32,586 bases of DNA from assembly GCA_021783915.1 (NCBI GenBank), contig JAJXTI010000005.1, positions 1 to 32,586 on the forward strand, written 5' to 3'. Of this stretch, positions 9,421-19,972 are shown one piece after another. The notes below the pieces were generated by a model that made no database searches, was not told the origin of the DNA, and saw only the letters and a program-made list of their open reading frames with translations. The stretch comes from a bacterium. Its GTDB lineage: Bacteria > Omnitrophota > Gorgyraeia > Zapsychrales > Fredricksoniimonadaceae. The number at the start of each line of letters is the position of its first letter. The stretch's first letter is position 1. Both the position numbers and the translations under genes were made by a program.

Positions 9421-10479
9421 ATGTTAGTTATCGGATTAAACCATAAAACAGCCCCCATAGAAGTACGTGAAAAATTTTTTTTAAACCCCAACCAACAAGA
9501 CCTGTTGCTTTTGGAACTTAAGAACCATCCGCTGGTCAGTGAAGCCTTTGTGCTGTCCACCTGTAACCGCATTGAAATTTACTTAAAAAAAACGGATAAA
9601 GCCATTGACTGCGGTTTTGTGGTTGGTTTAATCGCGAAAGTCAAAAAGACTCCTATTGAGGCCGATCTTAAGCAGCATTTGTACTGCCATGAGGAAAAAG
9701 AAGCCATCGAACACCTTTTAAGGGTGGCTGCCGGATTAGATTCATTGGTCTTGGGGGAAAAACAAATCTTGGGCCAACTCAAGACCTCGGTGGATCGTTC
9801 AAGGGAACTGGGGTTCTTGTCTAAATATTTTAATGTTCTTACTAATATCGCCATTCGAACAGGCAAAAAGGCGCAGACAGAAACAGATATCAGTTACGGA
9901 GGTTCTTCCGTCAGCTGGGCCGCCATCGAGATGGCCCAACAAACCCTGGGGACTTTGGAAGGGAAATCCGTGCTTGTTATCGGTGCCGGTAAGATGGGGA
10001 AGCTGGCTTTAAGCAACTTGCATAACCATTTAGTGTCAAAAATTTATTTAATGAACCGTACGGGTGAAAAAGCAGAAAATTTGGCCCAACAATATGAGGG
10101 CATCGCCGCTTCCTTTTGGGACATTAAAGAAATCTTGTCAGAGGTGGATGTGTGTTTTTGTTCCGTTGGGGCGCCCCACTATATTTTAGACCAGGAAAAA
10201 ATCAGCCAAATCATGAAACTTCGTGAAGGCCGCAGATTAGTGCTTATCGACATTTCCATGCCGCGCAACATTGACCCTGCCGTTGGCCAACTGTCCGGTG
10301 TGCATTTAAGTTCCATTGATGCCCTCGATGGTGTCGTACAGGCCAATATGAAAAAACGTCAGGAAGCCATTGTTCAAGTAGAAGCCATCATCTCCCAAAA
10401 AATGGATGAATTTGTTCAGAAATGGGAGAAACTCCAATCCTTAAATGATTCAGATTTCTTTAAAGCAGCTCAAATTTAA
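9421..10479 (+). CDS. hemA: Glutamyl-tRNA reductase
   Basis: 'MLVIGLNHKTAPIEVREKF', 'VLSTCNRIEIYL', 'LDSLVLGEKQILGQLK', 'VLVIGAGKMGKLA'. Start refined to ATG 9421. Confidence 0.97.
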   Translation: MLVIGLNHKTAPIEVREKFFLNPNQQDLLLLELKNHPLVSEAFVLSTCNRIEIYLKKTDKAIDCGFVVGLIAKVKKTPIEADLKQHLYCHEEKEAIEHLLRVAAGLDSLVLGEKQILGQLKTSVDRSRELGFLSKYFNVLTNIAIRTGKKAQTETDISYGGSSVSWAAIEMAQQTLGTLEGKSVLVIGAGKMGKLALSNLHNHLVSKIYLMNRTGEKAENLAQQYEGIAASFWDIKEILSEVDVCFCSVGAPHYILDQEKISQIMKLREGRRLVLIDISMPRNIDPAVGQLSGVHLSSIDALDGVVQANMKKRQEAIVQVEAIISQKMDEFVQKWEKLQSLNDSDFFKAAQI

Positions 10480-10482
10480 CTT

Positions 10483-11763
10483 ATGTTTTTTCCTTTTATC
10501 AGCATTTCCATTATTTTCCTGGCAGGTTTTTGGGGTGGTATTTATCGTGCCCGTCAGACCAAATTTTCCCCGCAATGGTTCCTAGGATTGCGCATCCCGT
10601 TGTTGGTTTTAATGCTGGTTTTCTTAATGTATCCGGTGGCCTGGTATTGGATCATAGCCCAACTTTTGACTTTATGCTCGGGGCAGACCCTGGGAGGACT
10701 TTTTCAAAAAAATAAACTGACTATCCAAGACATCGAAAAAATAGAGCGTATCGGTGACCTGCAATTGCCCAAACTTTTACCTGAAAAGATCAAAGATGAA
10801 GACATCGCCGTTGTCCTCATGAACATGGGCGGGCCTGTTGACCTTGATGAGGTGGAGCCATTCTTAAGAAGGTTGTTTAACGATTCATTGATCATTCGTT
10901 TTCCTTTTGCCCAATCATTGTTTGCTAACATGTTGGTCCGAGCAAGGCTTAAAGAAGTCAAGGAACGTTATAAGCTTATCGGTGGGGGGAGCCCTCTTTT
11001 GGCCTCTTCACTTCAACAAGTTGGGGCCCTGGACGGCGAACTTAAAAAACGCGGCCGAAAATTGGATCTTTTTTTGTCTTTTAACTACTCTGCCCCCTTG
11101 CCAGAGGGCACAATCGCACAAATAAAACAAAAAGGGAAAAAATTTATTTTACCTTTGAGCCTTTATCCCCATTATTCATTTTCAACCACAGCTTCCAACA
11201 TTTTTTATCTTAAACAGGCATCTCGGGCCAAGCACCCTCAAGCCATTTTTTTGGAAAGTTATTCTTACCATCTTTACGATGGTTACATCCAGGCTTTTGT
11301 GGACCGCATTAAAGAGGCCCTTAAACCAAACGAAGAATTGGATGATTTTTATTTGCTTTTTTCAGCCCACGGCACTCCTTTGTACTTTGTGCAGGAAGGC
11401 GATGCTTACTCATATTTGGTCTCCCAGTCCATCGGCAGTATTTTGGCCAACCTTAAACGTAAGCACAACTGGAGTGTTTGTTATCAAAGTGCGGTTGGGC
11501 CATTGGTGTGGCTAAAACCGTCAACGGAAGCGGCCATTAAGGCTTTGGGGGGGCGCGGGGCCAAAAAAACTATTGTCATACCTATTTCTTTTATCACAGA
11601 CCATATTGAAACGCTCTGTGAAATTGACATTGAATACCGCCATCTGGCCCAAAAGCATGGCATTGAAGATTTTCGTATGAGCAAAGCCATTGAATGCCAT
11701 CCGGGATTTATTTCATCTTTAGCAGATTGCATTGAGGGTTCTTTACGAACGGCAAGATTTTAA
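10483..11763 (+). CDS. hemH: Ferrochelatase with N-terminal multi-TM extension
   Basis: Residues ~1-75 very hydrophobic (MFFPFISISIIFLAGFWGG... LLVLMLVFLMYPVAWYWIIAQLLTL), then 'AVVLMNMGGPVDLDEVEPFLRRLFND', 'GGGSPL', 'LFSAHGTPLYFV', 'YQSAVGPLVWLKP', 'VIPISFITDHIETLCEIDIEY'. Confidence 0.94.
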   Translation: MFFPFISISIIFLAGFWGGIYRARQTKFSPQWFLGLRIPLLVLMLVFLMYPVAWYWIIAQLLTLCSGQTLGGLFQKNKLTIQDIEKIERIGDLQLPKLLPEKIKDEDIAVVLMNMGGPVDLDEVEPFLRRLFNDSLIIRFPFAQSLFANMLVRARLKEVKERYKLIGGGSPLLASSLQQVGALDGELKKRGRKLDLFLSFNYSAPLPEGTIAQIKQKGKKFILPLSLYPHYSFSTTASNIFYLKQASRAKHPQAIFLESYSYHLYDGYIQAFVDRIKEALKPNEELDDFYLLFSAHGTPLYFVQEGDAYSYLVSQSIGSILANLKRKHNWSVCYQSAVGPLVWLKPSTEAAIKALGGRGAKKTIVIPISFITDHIETLCEIDIEYRHLAQKHGIEDFRMSKAIECHPGFISSLADCIEGSLRTARF

Positions 11764-11773
11764 AGGGGGAGCC

Positions 11774-12091
11774 ATGTTAGATAAAATTGTTCTTGCAGCT
11801 TATGGTGTTTTTTTATTGGTGGGAGGATACTTTGGGTTTAAGAAGGGCAGTATGGTCTCTTTGGCCATGGGGACAGGTTCCGGCCTTATAGTTTTCTTAG
11901 GGCTATGGCTCATGACGATTAACCCCGCAGGCGCATGGATTTTTTTAAGCTGTGTTTCAGGTTTTTTGACATCAACATTCCTTCTGAGGACCATCAAGAC
12001 CCAGGCGTTCATGCCATCAGGCATGCTATTAATCATTTCTTTATTGGTCTTGGTTTTTTGTCTGGCCCATTTATCCCAAATTTCGCATTAG
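11774..12091 (+). CDS. TMEM14-family small membrane protein
   Basis: 105 aa, ~4 hydrophobic segments; 'GYFGFKKGSMVSLAMGTGSGL' and 'FMPSGMLLIISLLVLV' resemble TMEM14 'GYxKxGSxxSLxxGxxxGxL' and 'FMPAGLxxxxSLLMV'. SD 'aaggggga' before ATG 11774. Confidence 0.82.
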   Translation: MLDKIVLAAYGVFLLVGGYFGFKKGSMVSLAMGTGSGLIVFLGLWLMTINPAGAWIFLSCVSGFLTSTFLLRTIKTQAFMPSGMLLIISLLVLVFCLAHLSQISH

Positions 12092-12127
12092 GAGATGCAA
12101 TACGAAATTAAGGGATTACCCCCAGGT

Positions 12128-12169
12128 TGATTTAATCCCTGAATTAAAATCTAATAAGGGATTAAATCA
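12128..12169 (+). promoter_or_regulatory. Perfect 13-bp inverted repeat with 16-nt loop (hairpin; possible attenuator/terminator-like element)
   Basis: tgatttaatccct (12128-12140) ... agggattaaatca (12157-12169); a further agggatta at 12111-12118 could compete for pairing with the left arm. Confidence 0.6.
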
Positions 12170-12223
12170 GTGGGCCCCTAGGGTGAATTTTGTAACAGTA
12201 AAATCCTGGTTTAAAATAAAATT

Positions 12224-12382
12224 ATGAACTATTACGCGGCTTTTGGGATCGTATTTTTGTTTTTTGGCGGCCTTTTTTTGGATCAAAAATTCCATACAGG
12301 CTATTTTTGGGCCTTTACCGGTATTGTCCTGGGTATTATCTATGTGATTTATGAGATTTGGAAAAGCATGCATAATCATTAA
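12224..12382 (+). CDS. Small AtpZ/AtpI-like membrane protein (F1Fo ATPase-associated), missing from the supplied ORF track
   Basis: Manual translation: MNYYAAFGIVFLFFGGLFLDQKFHTGYFWAFTGIVLGIIYVIYEIWKSMHNH*. Two TM segments around 'GLFLDQKFHTGYFWAFTGIVLGI', the AtpZ-like pattern; immediately upstream of atpB. Confidence 0.75.
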   Translation: MNYYAAFGIVFLFFGGLFLDQKFHTGYFWAFTGIVLGIIYVIYEIWKSMHNH

Positions 12383-12410
12383 CCGTTAATTCTTCTTGCA
12401 CAAGCAAATT

Positions 12411-12438
12411 TTGTCGTCTATGATATCCGCAATATAAT
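12411..12438 (+). promoter_or_regulatory. Candidate sigma70-type promoter for the atp operon
   Basis: TTGTCG (12411-12416), 16-nt spacer, TATAAT (12433-12438), ~25 nt before the atpB ATG. Confidence 0.45.
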
Positions 12439-12462
12439 AAATATATATTTTTTATATTATCA

Positions 12463-13236
12463 ATGAATGAATCTTTTCATACTTTTAAATTAGATCAATA
12501 CATCTTGCACCATGTCATGGATTCTCATGAATGGCATTTACCTTTTGTCCCTCCAATCCATTTGCCTCCGTATCTAAGCGTCCATGGCCTTATGGTCATC
12601 CTGTGCGCGATAATTTTATTGGTCCTTTTCTGTGGGTTTTACCGTAAAGAAGAACGCGTACCTACAGGGTTGACCAATTTATTAGAGGCCTTTGTGCAAT
12701 TTATCAGGGATGAAATCGCCACTCCCTCTTTGGGGGAAGAGGAAGGGGAAAGGTTGACCCCCTTACTATGCACTTTTTTCTTCTTTATTTTAGGGCTTAA
12801 CCTTCTGGGACAAATCCCTTTGTTTGCGGTAGCGACCGCTGATATGAGCGTCACCGCCCCTCTGGCCATGGTCACTTTTTATTTAATGACTGCGGACACC
12901 ATCCGTAAAAATGGGATTGGGGGTTTTATTAAAGCATTCATACCTTCAGGGGTGCCTATTTTCGCCTTGGTTCTTATCGTCCCTCTTGAAATCTTGGGAG
13001 TCTTTATTAAAACATTCGCTTTGATGGTCCGTCTTTTTGCCAACATGCTTGCCGGTCACATGGTCATTTTATCTTTGTTGGGTCTGGTTGTCCTGTTTGG
13101 GATATGGGGGGTATTGGCCGTACCTCTGGCTGTAGGCATATCTCTTTTGGAAATTTTGGTGGTTTTTTTACAAGCATATATTTTTGTGCTTTTGTCGGCC
13201 GTGTTTATCGGCCAAATGTATCATCCGGAACATTAA
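12463..13236 (+). CDS. atpB: F1Fo ATP synthase subunit a
   Basis: 'FALMVRLFANMLAGHMVILSLLGLVVLFG' with the essential Arg, and 'LEILVVFLQAYIFVLLSAVFIGQMYHPEH'. Confidence 0.96.
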   Translation: MNESFHTFKLDQYILHHVMDSHEWHLPFVPPIHLPPYLSVHGLMVILCAIILLVLFCGFYRKEERVPTGLTNLLEAFVQFIRDEIATPSLGEEEGERLTPLLCTFFFFILGLNLLGQIPLFAVATADMSVTAPLAMVTFYLMTADTIRKNGIGGFIKAFIPSGVPIFALVLIVPLEILGVFIKTFALMVRLFANMLAGHMVILSLLGLVVLFGIWGVLAVPLAVGISLLEILVVFLQAYIFVLLSAVFIGQMYHPEH

Positions 13237-13264
13237 AACAACTTAAAACGAAAGGAAATACATT

Positions 13265-13501
13265 ATGCAACCTTTAGACATTGCCCATTTGGGAAGGATT
13301 TTTGTCGGTGTTGGTTTCGGCCTGTGCTCGATCGGTGCCGGTATCGGGGTCGGCCAAATCGTGGCCGCTGCTTTGAACGGCATGGCCCGCCAACCCGAAC
13401 AGGCCGGTAAAATCCAAACAGTCATGTTTATCGGCGCGGCTTTAGTGGAAGGGGTCGCTTTATTGTGTGCAGTATTTTGTTTTATGGCCCTTCAATCCTA
13501 A
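13265..13501 (+). CDS. atpE: F1Fo ATP synthase subunit c
   Basis: 'GAGIGVGQIVAAALNGMARQPEQAGKIQTVMFIGAALVEGVALLCAVFCF': RQP loop and carboxylate in TM2. Confidence 0.96.
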   Translation: MQPLDIAHLGRIFVGVGFGLCSIGAGIGVGQIVAAALNGMARQPEQAGKIQTVMFIGAALVEGVALLCAVFCFMALQS

Positions 13502-13519
13502 ATTTAACAGGGAATCTCT

Positions 13520-14044
13520 ATGGAAAACACAGCTATGGAACATAGCACCTCCGGTCCTGGGGCCAACCTTTTGACACCAGAAACACTGATGGTCATATTG
13601 ACCTGGGTGACATTTTTTATCCTTCTTTTCATCTTGCAGAAATATGCCTTTAAGCCGCTTATGGCAAACATGCGCAACCGGGAAAAGGACATTCGAGAGG
13701 CCTTGGAAAACGCGGATAAAGCCAAGGCGCAATTGGCCCAAATTGAAGAAGAAAAGCAAAAGGTCCTTAATGAAGCAAAGACCCAGGCCACCCAAATCAT
13801 TGACCAGGGCCGTAAAACAGCCAGGGATCTGGCCGCGGACATAGAGGCCAAAAGCCGCCAGCACGCGCAGCAAATCATGCAGAGCGCCCATGAAGAAATA
13901 ATAGCCGAGAAGCAAAGGCTTTTAAAGACCTTGCGTCAGGAAAGCGCCGAAGTAGCCATTTCTTTGGCCGGGAAAATCATTCAAGAGAACATGGACCAGG
14001 AAAAGAACCGACGTTTGGTCCAGGAAGCCATCGATCAATTATGA
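13520..14044 (+). CDS. atpF: F1Fo ATP synthase subunit b
   Basis: N-terminal TM then long charged helix 'KPLMANMRNREKDIREALENADKAKAQLAQIEEEK'; position in operon. Confidence 0.93.
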   Translation: MENTAMEHSTSGPGANLLTPETLMVILTWVTFFILLFILQKYAFKPLMANMRNREKDIREALENADKAKAQLAQIEEEKQKVLNEAKTQATQIIDQGRKTARDLAADIEAKSRQHAQQIMQSAHEEIIAEKQRLLKTLRQESAEVAISLAGKIIQENMDQEKNRRLVQEAIDQL

Positions 14045-14577
14045 GCCAGACCGAAACCGCACATCGTTACGCCAAGGCGTTGTTTGCCTTATCCGAGGAG
14101 GAAGATTCTTTATATCCTGTTTATATCTCTTTCCAGGAAATAGGCGCCATTTTAAAAGAAAGGAATGAATTAAAGGTCTTTATCCAAAATCCTTTATTTT
14201 CCAGGGAAGAACGCGCTCCCATCCTACAGCGGACATTTGACGGTAAAGTACCGAAACTTCTTTTAAAATTCTTTATGTTTTTAAATGAAAAGAACCGTTT
14301 GAATATTTTAGGCCATATCTGTGAAAGTTTTGATGAACTTTACCTGGAAAAGAACAACCAGATGAAAGGCGCCTTAGAGACATCTTTTTCTTTGCAGGAA
14401 GACCAGAAACAGGGCATCCAACAAAAGTTACACCGTAACTTCCAGAAGGAAGTTTTCTTAGACTGCCAAATTAAACCTGAACTTTTAGGTGGTTTTCGCC
14501 TATTGGTGGCAGGGATGTTATTTGACGGCAGTGTTAAAAGTCGACTGGAACAATTCAGACAAAAAGTATCAGCATAA
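14041..14577 (+). CDS. atpH: F1Fo ATP synthase subunit delta
   Basis: 'RYAKALFALSEEE' N-terminus, 'FMFLNEKNRLNIL', 'KPELLGGFRLLVAGMLFDGSVKSRLEQFRQKV'; ATGA overlap with atpF. Confidence 0.95.
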   Translation: MSQTETAHRYAKALFALSEEEDSLYPVYISFQEIGAILKERNELKVFIQNPLFSREERAPILQRTFDGKVPKLLLKFFMFLNEKNRLNILGHICESFDELYLEKNNQMKGALETSFSLQEDQKQGIQQKLHRNFQKEVFLDCQIKPELLGGFRLLVAGMLFDGSVKSRLEQFRQKVSA

Positions 14578-14589
14578 AAAAGGCTAGGT

Positions 14590-16104
14590 ATGACACAACA
14601 CTTAAATCCTGATGAAATTACAACAATCCTAAAAAAAGAATTGGCCGCATTCGATAATAAAATCCAGACGTATGAAATCGGTACTGTTCTTAACGTGGGG
14701 GACGGTATTGCCCGTGTCCATGGGCTCAATAATGTCATGTCGGGAGAGCTGGTTGAGTTTAGCAACGGTGTCCAGGGTATGGCGCTCAATTTGGAACAGG
14801 ACAATGTGGGCGTGGCCATTTTCGGGATCGACAGCGACATTAAAGAAGGTGACGAAGTCAAACGAACAGGCAAAATCGCCTCTGTACCCGCGGGGGACGC
14901 TCTTTTGGGACGTATCGTCGATGGCTTGGGTAATGCTATCGATGGTAAAGGCACTCTGGTAACTAAAGACCTGCGTCAAATTGAACTGAAAGCCCCAGGA
15001 ATTATCGAACGTAAAAACGTCCATGAACCCATGCAAACGGGGATTAAAGTTATCGACGCTTTAACACCCATTGGCCGGGGACAGCGTGAACTTATTATCG
15101 GGGATAGAAAAACCGGCAAGACCACTCTGGCCATTGACGCCATCATTAACCAAAAAGGGCAAAGCGTTTATTGTTTTTACGTGGCCATCGGTCAAAAGCG
15201 TTCGACGGTCGTCGGTGTCTACGAAAAATTGCGCAAATACGGTGCCATGGAATACACAACCATTGTGGCGGCGACCGCTTCTGACCCGGCCCCCATGCAA
15301 TTTCTGGCCGCTTACTCGGCCACGGCCATGGCCGAGCATTACCGTGATAGCGGACGTCATGCCCTGATTATTTATGATGATTTGACCAAACAGGCCCAGG
15401 CGTACCGTCAATTGTCCTTGCTTTTACGCCGCCCACCGGGCCGCGAAGCTTATCCGGGGGACATTTTTTATTTGCATTCACGCCTTCTGGAACGTGCAGC
15501 CAAGCTTAGCGACAAGAGGGGGGCCGGCAGTTTGACGGCTTTGCCTATCATTGAAACACAGGCCGGGGACGTGTCCGCTTATATCCCGACCAACGTCATT
15601 TCGATCACAGACGGCCAAATTTTCCTGGAGGCCGACCTTTTTAACGCGGGCCAGCGTCCGGCCATCAATCCGGGTATTTCAGTATCGCGCGTTGGTGGTG
15701 ACGCCCAAGTCAAGGCCATGAAACAAACGGCGGGGTCTTTACGTCTGGAGCTGGCCCAATACCGTGAGTTGGCGGCGTTTTCACAATTTGCCTCGGACCT
15801 GGACGCGGCCACTAAAAAACAACTTGAACGCGGCCGAAGGCTTATGGAGATCATCAAACAAGGCATTCAATTGCCACTGCCTGTTGTCAAACAGGTCGCC
15901 ATTATTTTTGCCGGAGTGAACGGTTATTTGGATGATATCCCGGTAAACAGAATCAAAGAGTTTGAAGAGTACTTACATGTCCAATTAGACAACAAATATT
16001 CTGATTTTGTCAAACTGTTTAACAAGACTTTAGTCATGACGGATGAAATCAAGGCCGTCCTTAAAGAATTATTGGAAGAAGTCAAGTCCACATTCCAAAC
16101 ATGA
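14590..16104 (+). CDS. atpA: F1Fo ATP synthase subunit alpha
   Basis: '[18 protein letters not shown]' P-loop, '[50 protein letters not shown]'. Confidence 0.98.
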   Translation: MTQHLNPDEITTILKKELAAFDNKIQTYEIGTVLNVGDGIARVHGLNNVMSGELVEFSNGVQGMALNLEQDNVGVAIFGIDSDIKEGDEVKRTGKIASVPAGDALLGRIVDGLGNAIDGKGTLVTKDLRQIELKAPGIIERKNVHEPMQTGIKVIDALTPIGRGQRELIIGDRKTGKTTLAIDAIINQKGQSVYCFYVAIGQKRSTVVGVYEKLRKYGAMEYTTIVAATASDPAPMQFLAAYSATAMAEHYRDSGRHALIIYDDLTKQAQAYRQLSLLLRRPPGREAYPGDIFYLHSRLLERAAKLSDKRGAGSLTALPIIETQAGDVSAYIPTNVISITDGQIFLEADLFNAGQRPAINPGISVSRVGGDAQVKAMKQTAGSLRLELAQYRELAAFSQFASDLDAATKKQLERGRRLMEIIKQGIQLPLPVVKQVAIIFAGVNGYLDDIPVNRIKEFEEYLHVQLDNKYSDFVKLFNKTLVMTDEIKAVLKELLEEVKSTFQT

Positions 16105-16970
16105 TAAGCATAAAAGAGTATAATAAAAAAATCGTATCATTAAAAAACACGTGCAAAATGACTAAGACCATGAAAATGGTCTCAGCCAGCAAGTTCAAGC
16201 GCGCTTATAAAGCCCAGGCCAATTCCCTGGACTACGCTTTCAGGTTGCAGGAGCTCATCTCACGCCTGTCCTTGGCCAGTGGGCAGAGCAACCACCCATT
16301 AATCCGGCACAAAAAACTGCCTGGCAAGGTTCTTGTGATCCTTTTTACTTCTGATAAAGGCCTTTGCGGAGGGTTCAACAATAACTTGATCCGTAAATTA
16401 CGGAACTGGCTTAAAGAGAACCATTATAAATACCACCATATTTCCATGGGTTTTTGCGGCCGCCGTGGGTACATGGCTTTTCGTAAATCCCAGGATGTCG
16501 TGAAATATTATGAAGAGGTCACTTTGAAACCGAATTTTCCGGACGCACAGAAGATCGCCGATGATTTGTCCAATTTTTATTTAATAGGTGAGTATGATGA
16601 AGTGTATTTGGCTTACAACCATTTCAACGGCCCGTTGTCGCAGACGCCCATGATTGAAAAATTCTTACCTTTGGATCCTGCGGCCTTATTAAAAGGGGCC
16701 AAGCCTCAAAAGGCCGATTACCACTATGAGCCGGACCAGGGGGAACTGATAAGTTTTTTGATCCCTAAATTTATTAACTTTAAGGTGTTCTTTACGCTTT
16801 TGGAAAACTCAGCTGGTGAACATGGGGCACGCATGTCAGCCATGGACAAAGCGTCCCAGAATACGGCGGAATTGATTGACCGCTACACGCTTTTACGTAA
16901 CCGTGCCCGGCAGGCTTCGATCACCAAAGAACTTATTGAAATTATTTCAGGGGCGGAAACATTAAAATAA
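16101..16970 (+). CDS. atpG: F1Fo ATP synthase subunit gamma
   Basis: '[17 protein letters not shown]', '[15 protein letters not shown]', C-terminal '[52 protein letters not shown]'. Confidence 0.96.
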   Translation: MISIKEYNKKIVSLKNTCKMTKTMKMVSASKFKRAYKAQANSLDYAFRLQELISRLSLASGQSNHPLIRHKKLPGKVLVILFTSDKGLCGGFNNNLIRKLRNWLKENHYKYHHISMGFCGRRGYMAFRKSQDVVKYYEEVTLKPNFPDAQKIADDLSNFYLIGEYDEVYLAYNHFNGPLSQTPMIEKFLPLDPAALLKGAKPQKADYHYEPDQGELISFLIPKFINFKVFFTLLENSAGEHGARMSAMDKASQNTAELIDRYTLLRNRARQASITKELIEIISGAETLK

Positions 16971-18386
<1,416 letters not shown>

Positions 18387-18388
18387 TT

Positions 18389-18643
18389 ATGTTCCAATTA
18401 TCTGTTGTAACTCCATCCGGCAAAGCTTTTGAAGAGATGGTCGAAAGCGTCGTTGCACCTGGACTTATGGGCGGTTTTGAGGTCTATTCTCATCACATGC
18501 CTATGTTATGCGCTCTTAAAATAGGCAAGGTACGAATTAAAAAAGAAGGGAAAGATATCAAATCTTTCAAGATTGACAGCGGGATCCTTGAAGTCAATGC
18601 CCGCCATGATGTTTTATTGTTGGCTGACCAAATCACGGGCTGA
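18389..18643 (+). CDS. atpC: F1Fo ATP synthase subunit epsilon, short form (N-terminal beta domain only)
   Basis: 'FQLSVVTPSGKAFEEMVESVVAPGLMGGFEVYSHHMPMLCALKIGKVRI'; 84 aa ending after the beta-sandwich. Confidence 0.9.
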   Translation: MFQLSVVTPSGKAFEEMVESVVAPGLMGGFEVYSHHMPMLCALKIGKVRIKKEGKDIKSFKIDSGILEVNARHDVLLLADQITG

Positions 18644-18724
18644 AATCCCACAAATACCTTAAGATTTTCCAAGAGAAAAAAATAAGTCCTTGAAAAATAT
18701 GGCATTTAGGTATAAAAGATTACA

Positions 18725-19969
18725 ATGCAAAAACGTCGTATAGTAGTGACTGGACTTGGGTACGTGGCCTGCAATGGCACCGGTAAGGACAAATTTTGGC
18801 AGGCCAATGTCCATGGTCAGTCAGGTCTAGACATAATTTCTCATTTTGACACGGAAGGGTTTGACTCACATGTGGCCGGTTATGCCAAAGACTTTGACCC
18901 AAGTCAATACATAGCCGCCCCGTTAGTTAACAGAATCGACCGCTATGTTCATTTCGGCTTGGCCTCAGCTAAAATGGCTTTGGAAGACAGCCAATTACAT
19001 TTGGCCGATGAAGATAAAGACAGGATAGGTGTTGTCATTGGTTCTGGCCTGGGGGGTATTTTGTTCCATGAAGAACAGATGATGGTAGCCTTCGACAAAG
19101 GAGCGCACCGGTTAAACCCTTTGTGCGTGCCTAGAATCACCCCTAATGCTGTCTCCAGCCATATTGCCATTCAATATGGTCTTCTTGGCCCCAATATGGT
19201 CATTTCAACGGCCTGCGCTTCAGGTACACAAGCCATAGGTGAAGCTTTCCGTAAAATCCAGTATGGTGACATGGATATATGCGTAACAGGTGGTGTTGAG
19301 GCGCCATTGACCAGATTTACCTATGGAGCTTATTGTGCTTTACGTGTGATTTCCAAAAGAAACGACCCTCCCCAGGAAGCTTCCCGTCCATTTGACCGTT
19401 TAAGGGACGGTTTTGTCCTGGGAGAAGGGGGAGGGGTGTTAATTTTGGAAGAATTGGAGCATGCTCTTAAAAGAAACGCACCTATTTATGCGGAATTAAC
19501 GGGTTATGCGGGCAATTCAGGGGCCCATCATATGGTCATGCCGGACGCCCAAGGCAAAGATGCCATGCGGGTCATGGCAGGGGCCATTAAAGATGCTGAA
19601 CTAACAATTGAAAATATAGATTATATCAATGCTCATGCCACATCAACCACAGCCAATGACCAGGCTGAAACCAGGGCCATAAAGGCCCTTTTTGGCCAGC
19701 AGGCCTATAAGGTACCTGTTTCTTCTACAAAATCCATGATTGGCCACAGCATTGGGGCGGCCGGGGGTATTGAAGCGGTCGTTTGCGCTTTGGCCATCCA
19801 AAACCAATTTATTCCGCCCACCATTAATTACAAAGAAAAAGACCCTGCGTGTGATTTAGATTACGTGCCAAATCAAGGCAGAAATGCTAAAATAAATAAT
19901 ATATTGTCGAATTCTTTCGGGTTTGGTAATTGCAACGCTTGTTTAATTTTTTCAAAATTGAAAGGGTAG
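18725..19969 (+). CDS. Beta-ketoacyl-ACP synthase (FabF/KAS II-like)
   Basis: 'STACASGTQAIGEAFRKI' catalytic Cys, 'NAHATSTTANDQAE' and 'MIGHSIGAAGGIEAV' catalytic His motifs. Confidence 0.93.
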   Translation: MQKRRIVVTGLGYVACNGTGKDKFWQANVHGQSGLDIISHFDTEGFDSHVAGYAKDFDPSQYIAAPLVNRIDRYVHFGLASAKMALEDSQLHLADEDKDRIGVVIGSGLGGILFHEEQMMVAFDKGAHRLNPLCVPRITPNAVSSHIAIQYGLLGPNMVISTACASGTQAIGEAFRKIQYGDMDICVTGGVEAPLTRFTYGAYCALRVISKRNDPPQEASRPFDRLRDGFVLGEGGGVLILEELEHALKRNAPIYAELTGYAGNSGAHHMVMPDAQGKDAMRVMAGAIKDAELTIENIDYINAHATSTTANDQAETRAIKALFGQQAYKVPVSSTKSMIGHSIGAAGGIEAVVCALAIQNQFIPPTINYKEKDPACDLDYVPNQGRNAKINNILSNSFGFGNCNACLIFSKLKG

Positions 19970-19972
19970 AAA

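Noticed and set aside
13265-13501. Possible Na+-specific ATP synthase c subunit
   Set aside because: Aligned to the RQP loop, the position equivalent to Gln32 of Ilyobacter c is Val, and the TM2 carboxylate is followed by Gly (ALVEGVAL) not Ser/Thr. This favours H+ coupling, though it is not proof.
14340-15036. Minus-strand ORFs (204, 135 aa) over atpH/atpA
   Set aside because: Shadow ORFs opposite highly conserved ATP synthase genes.
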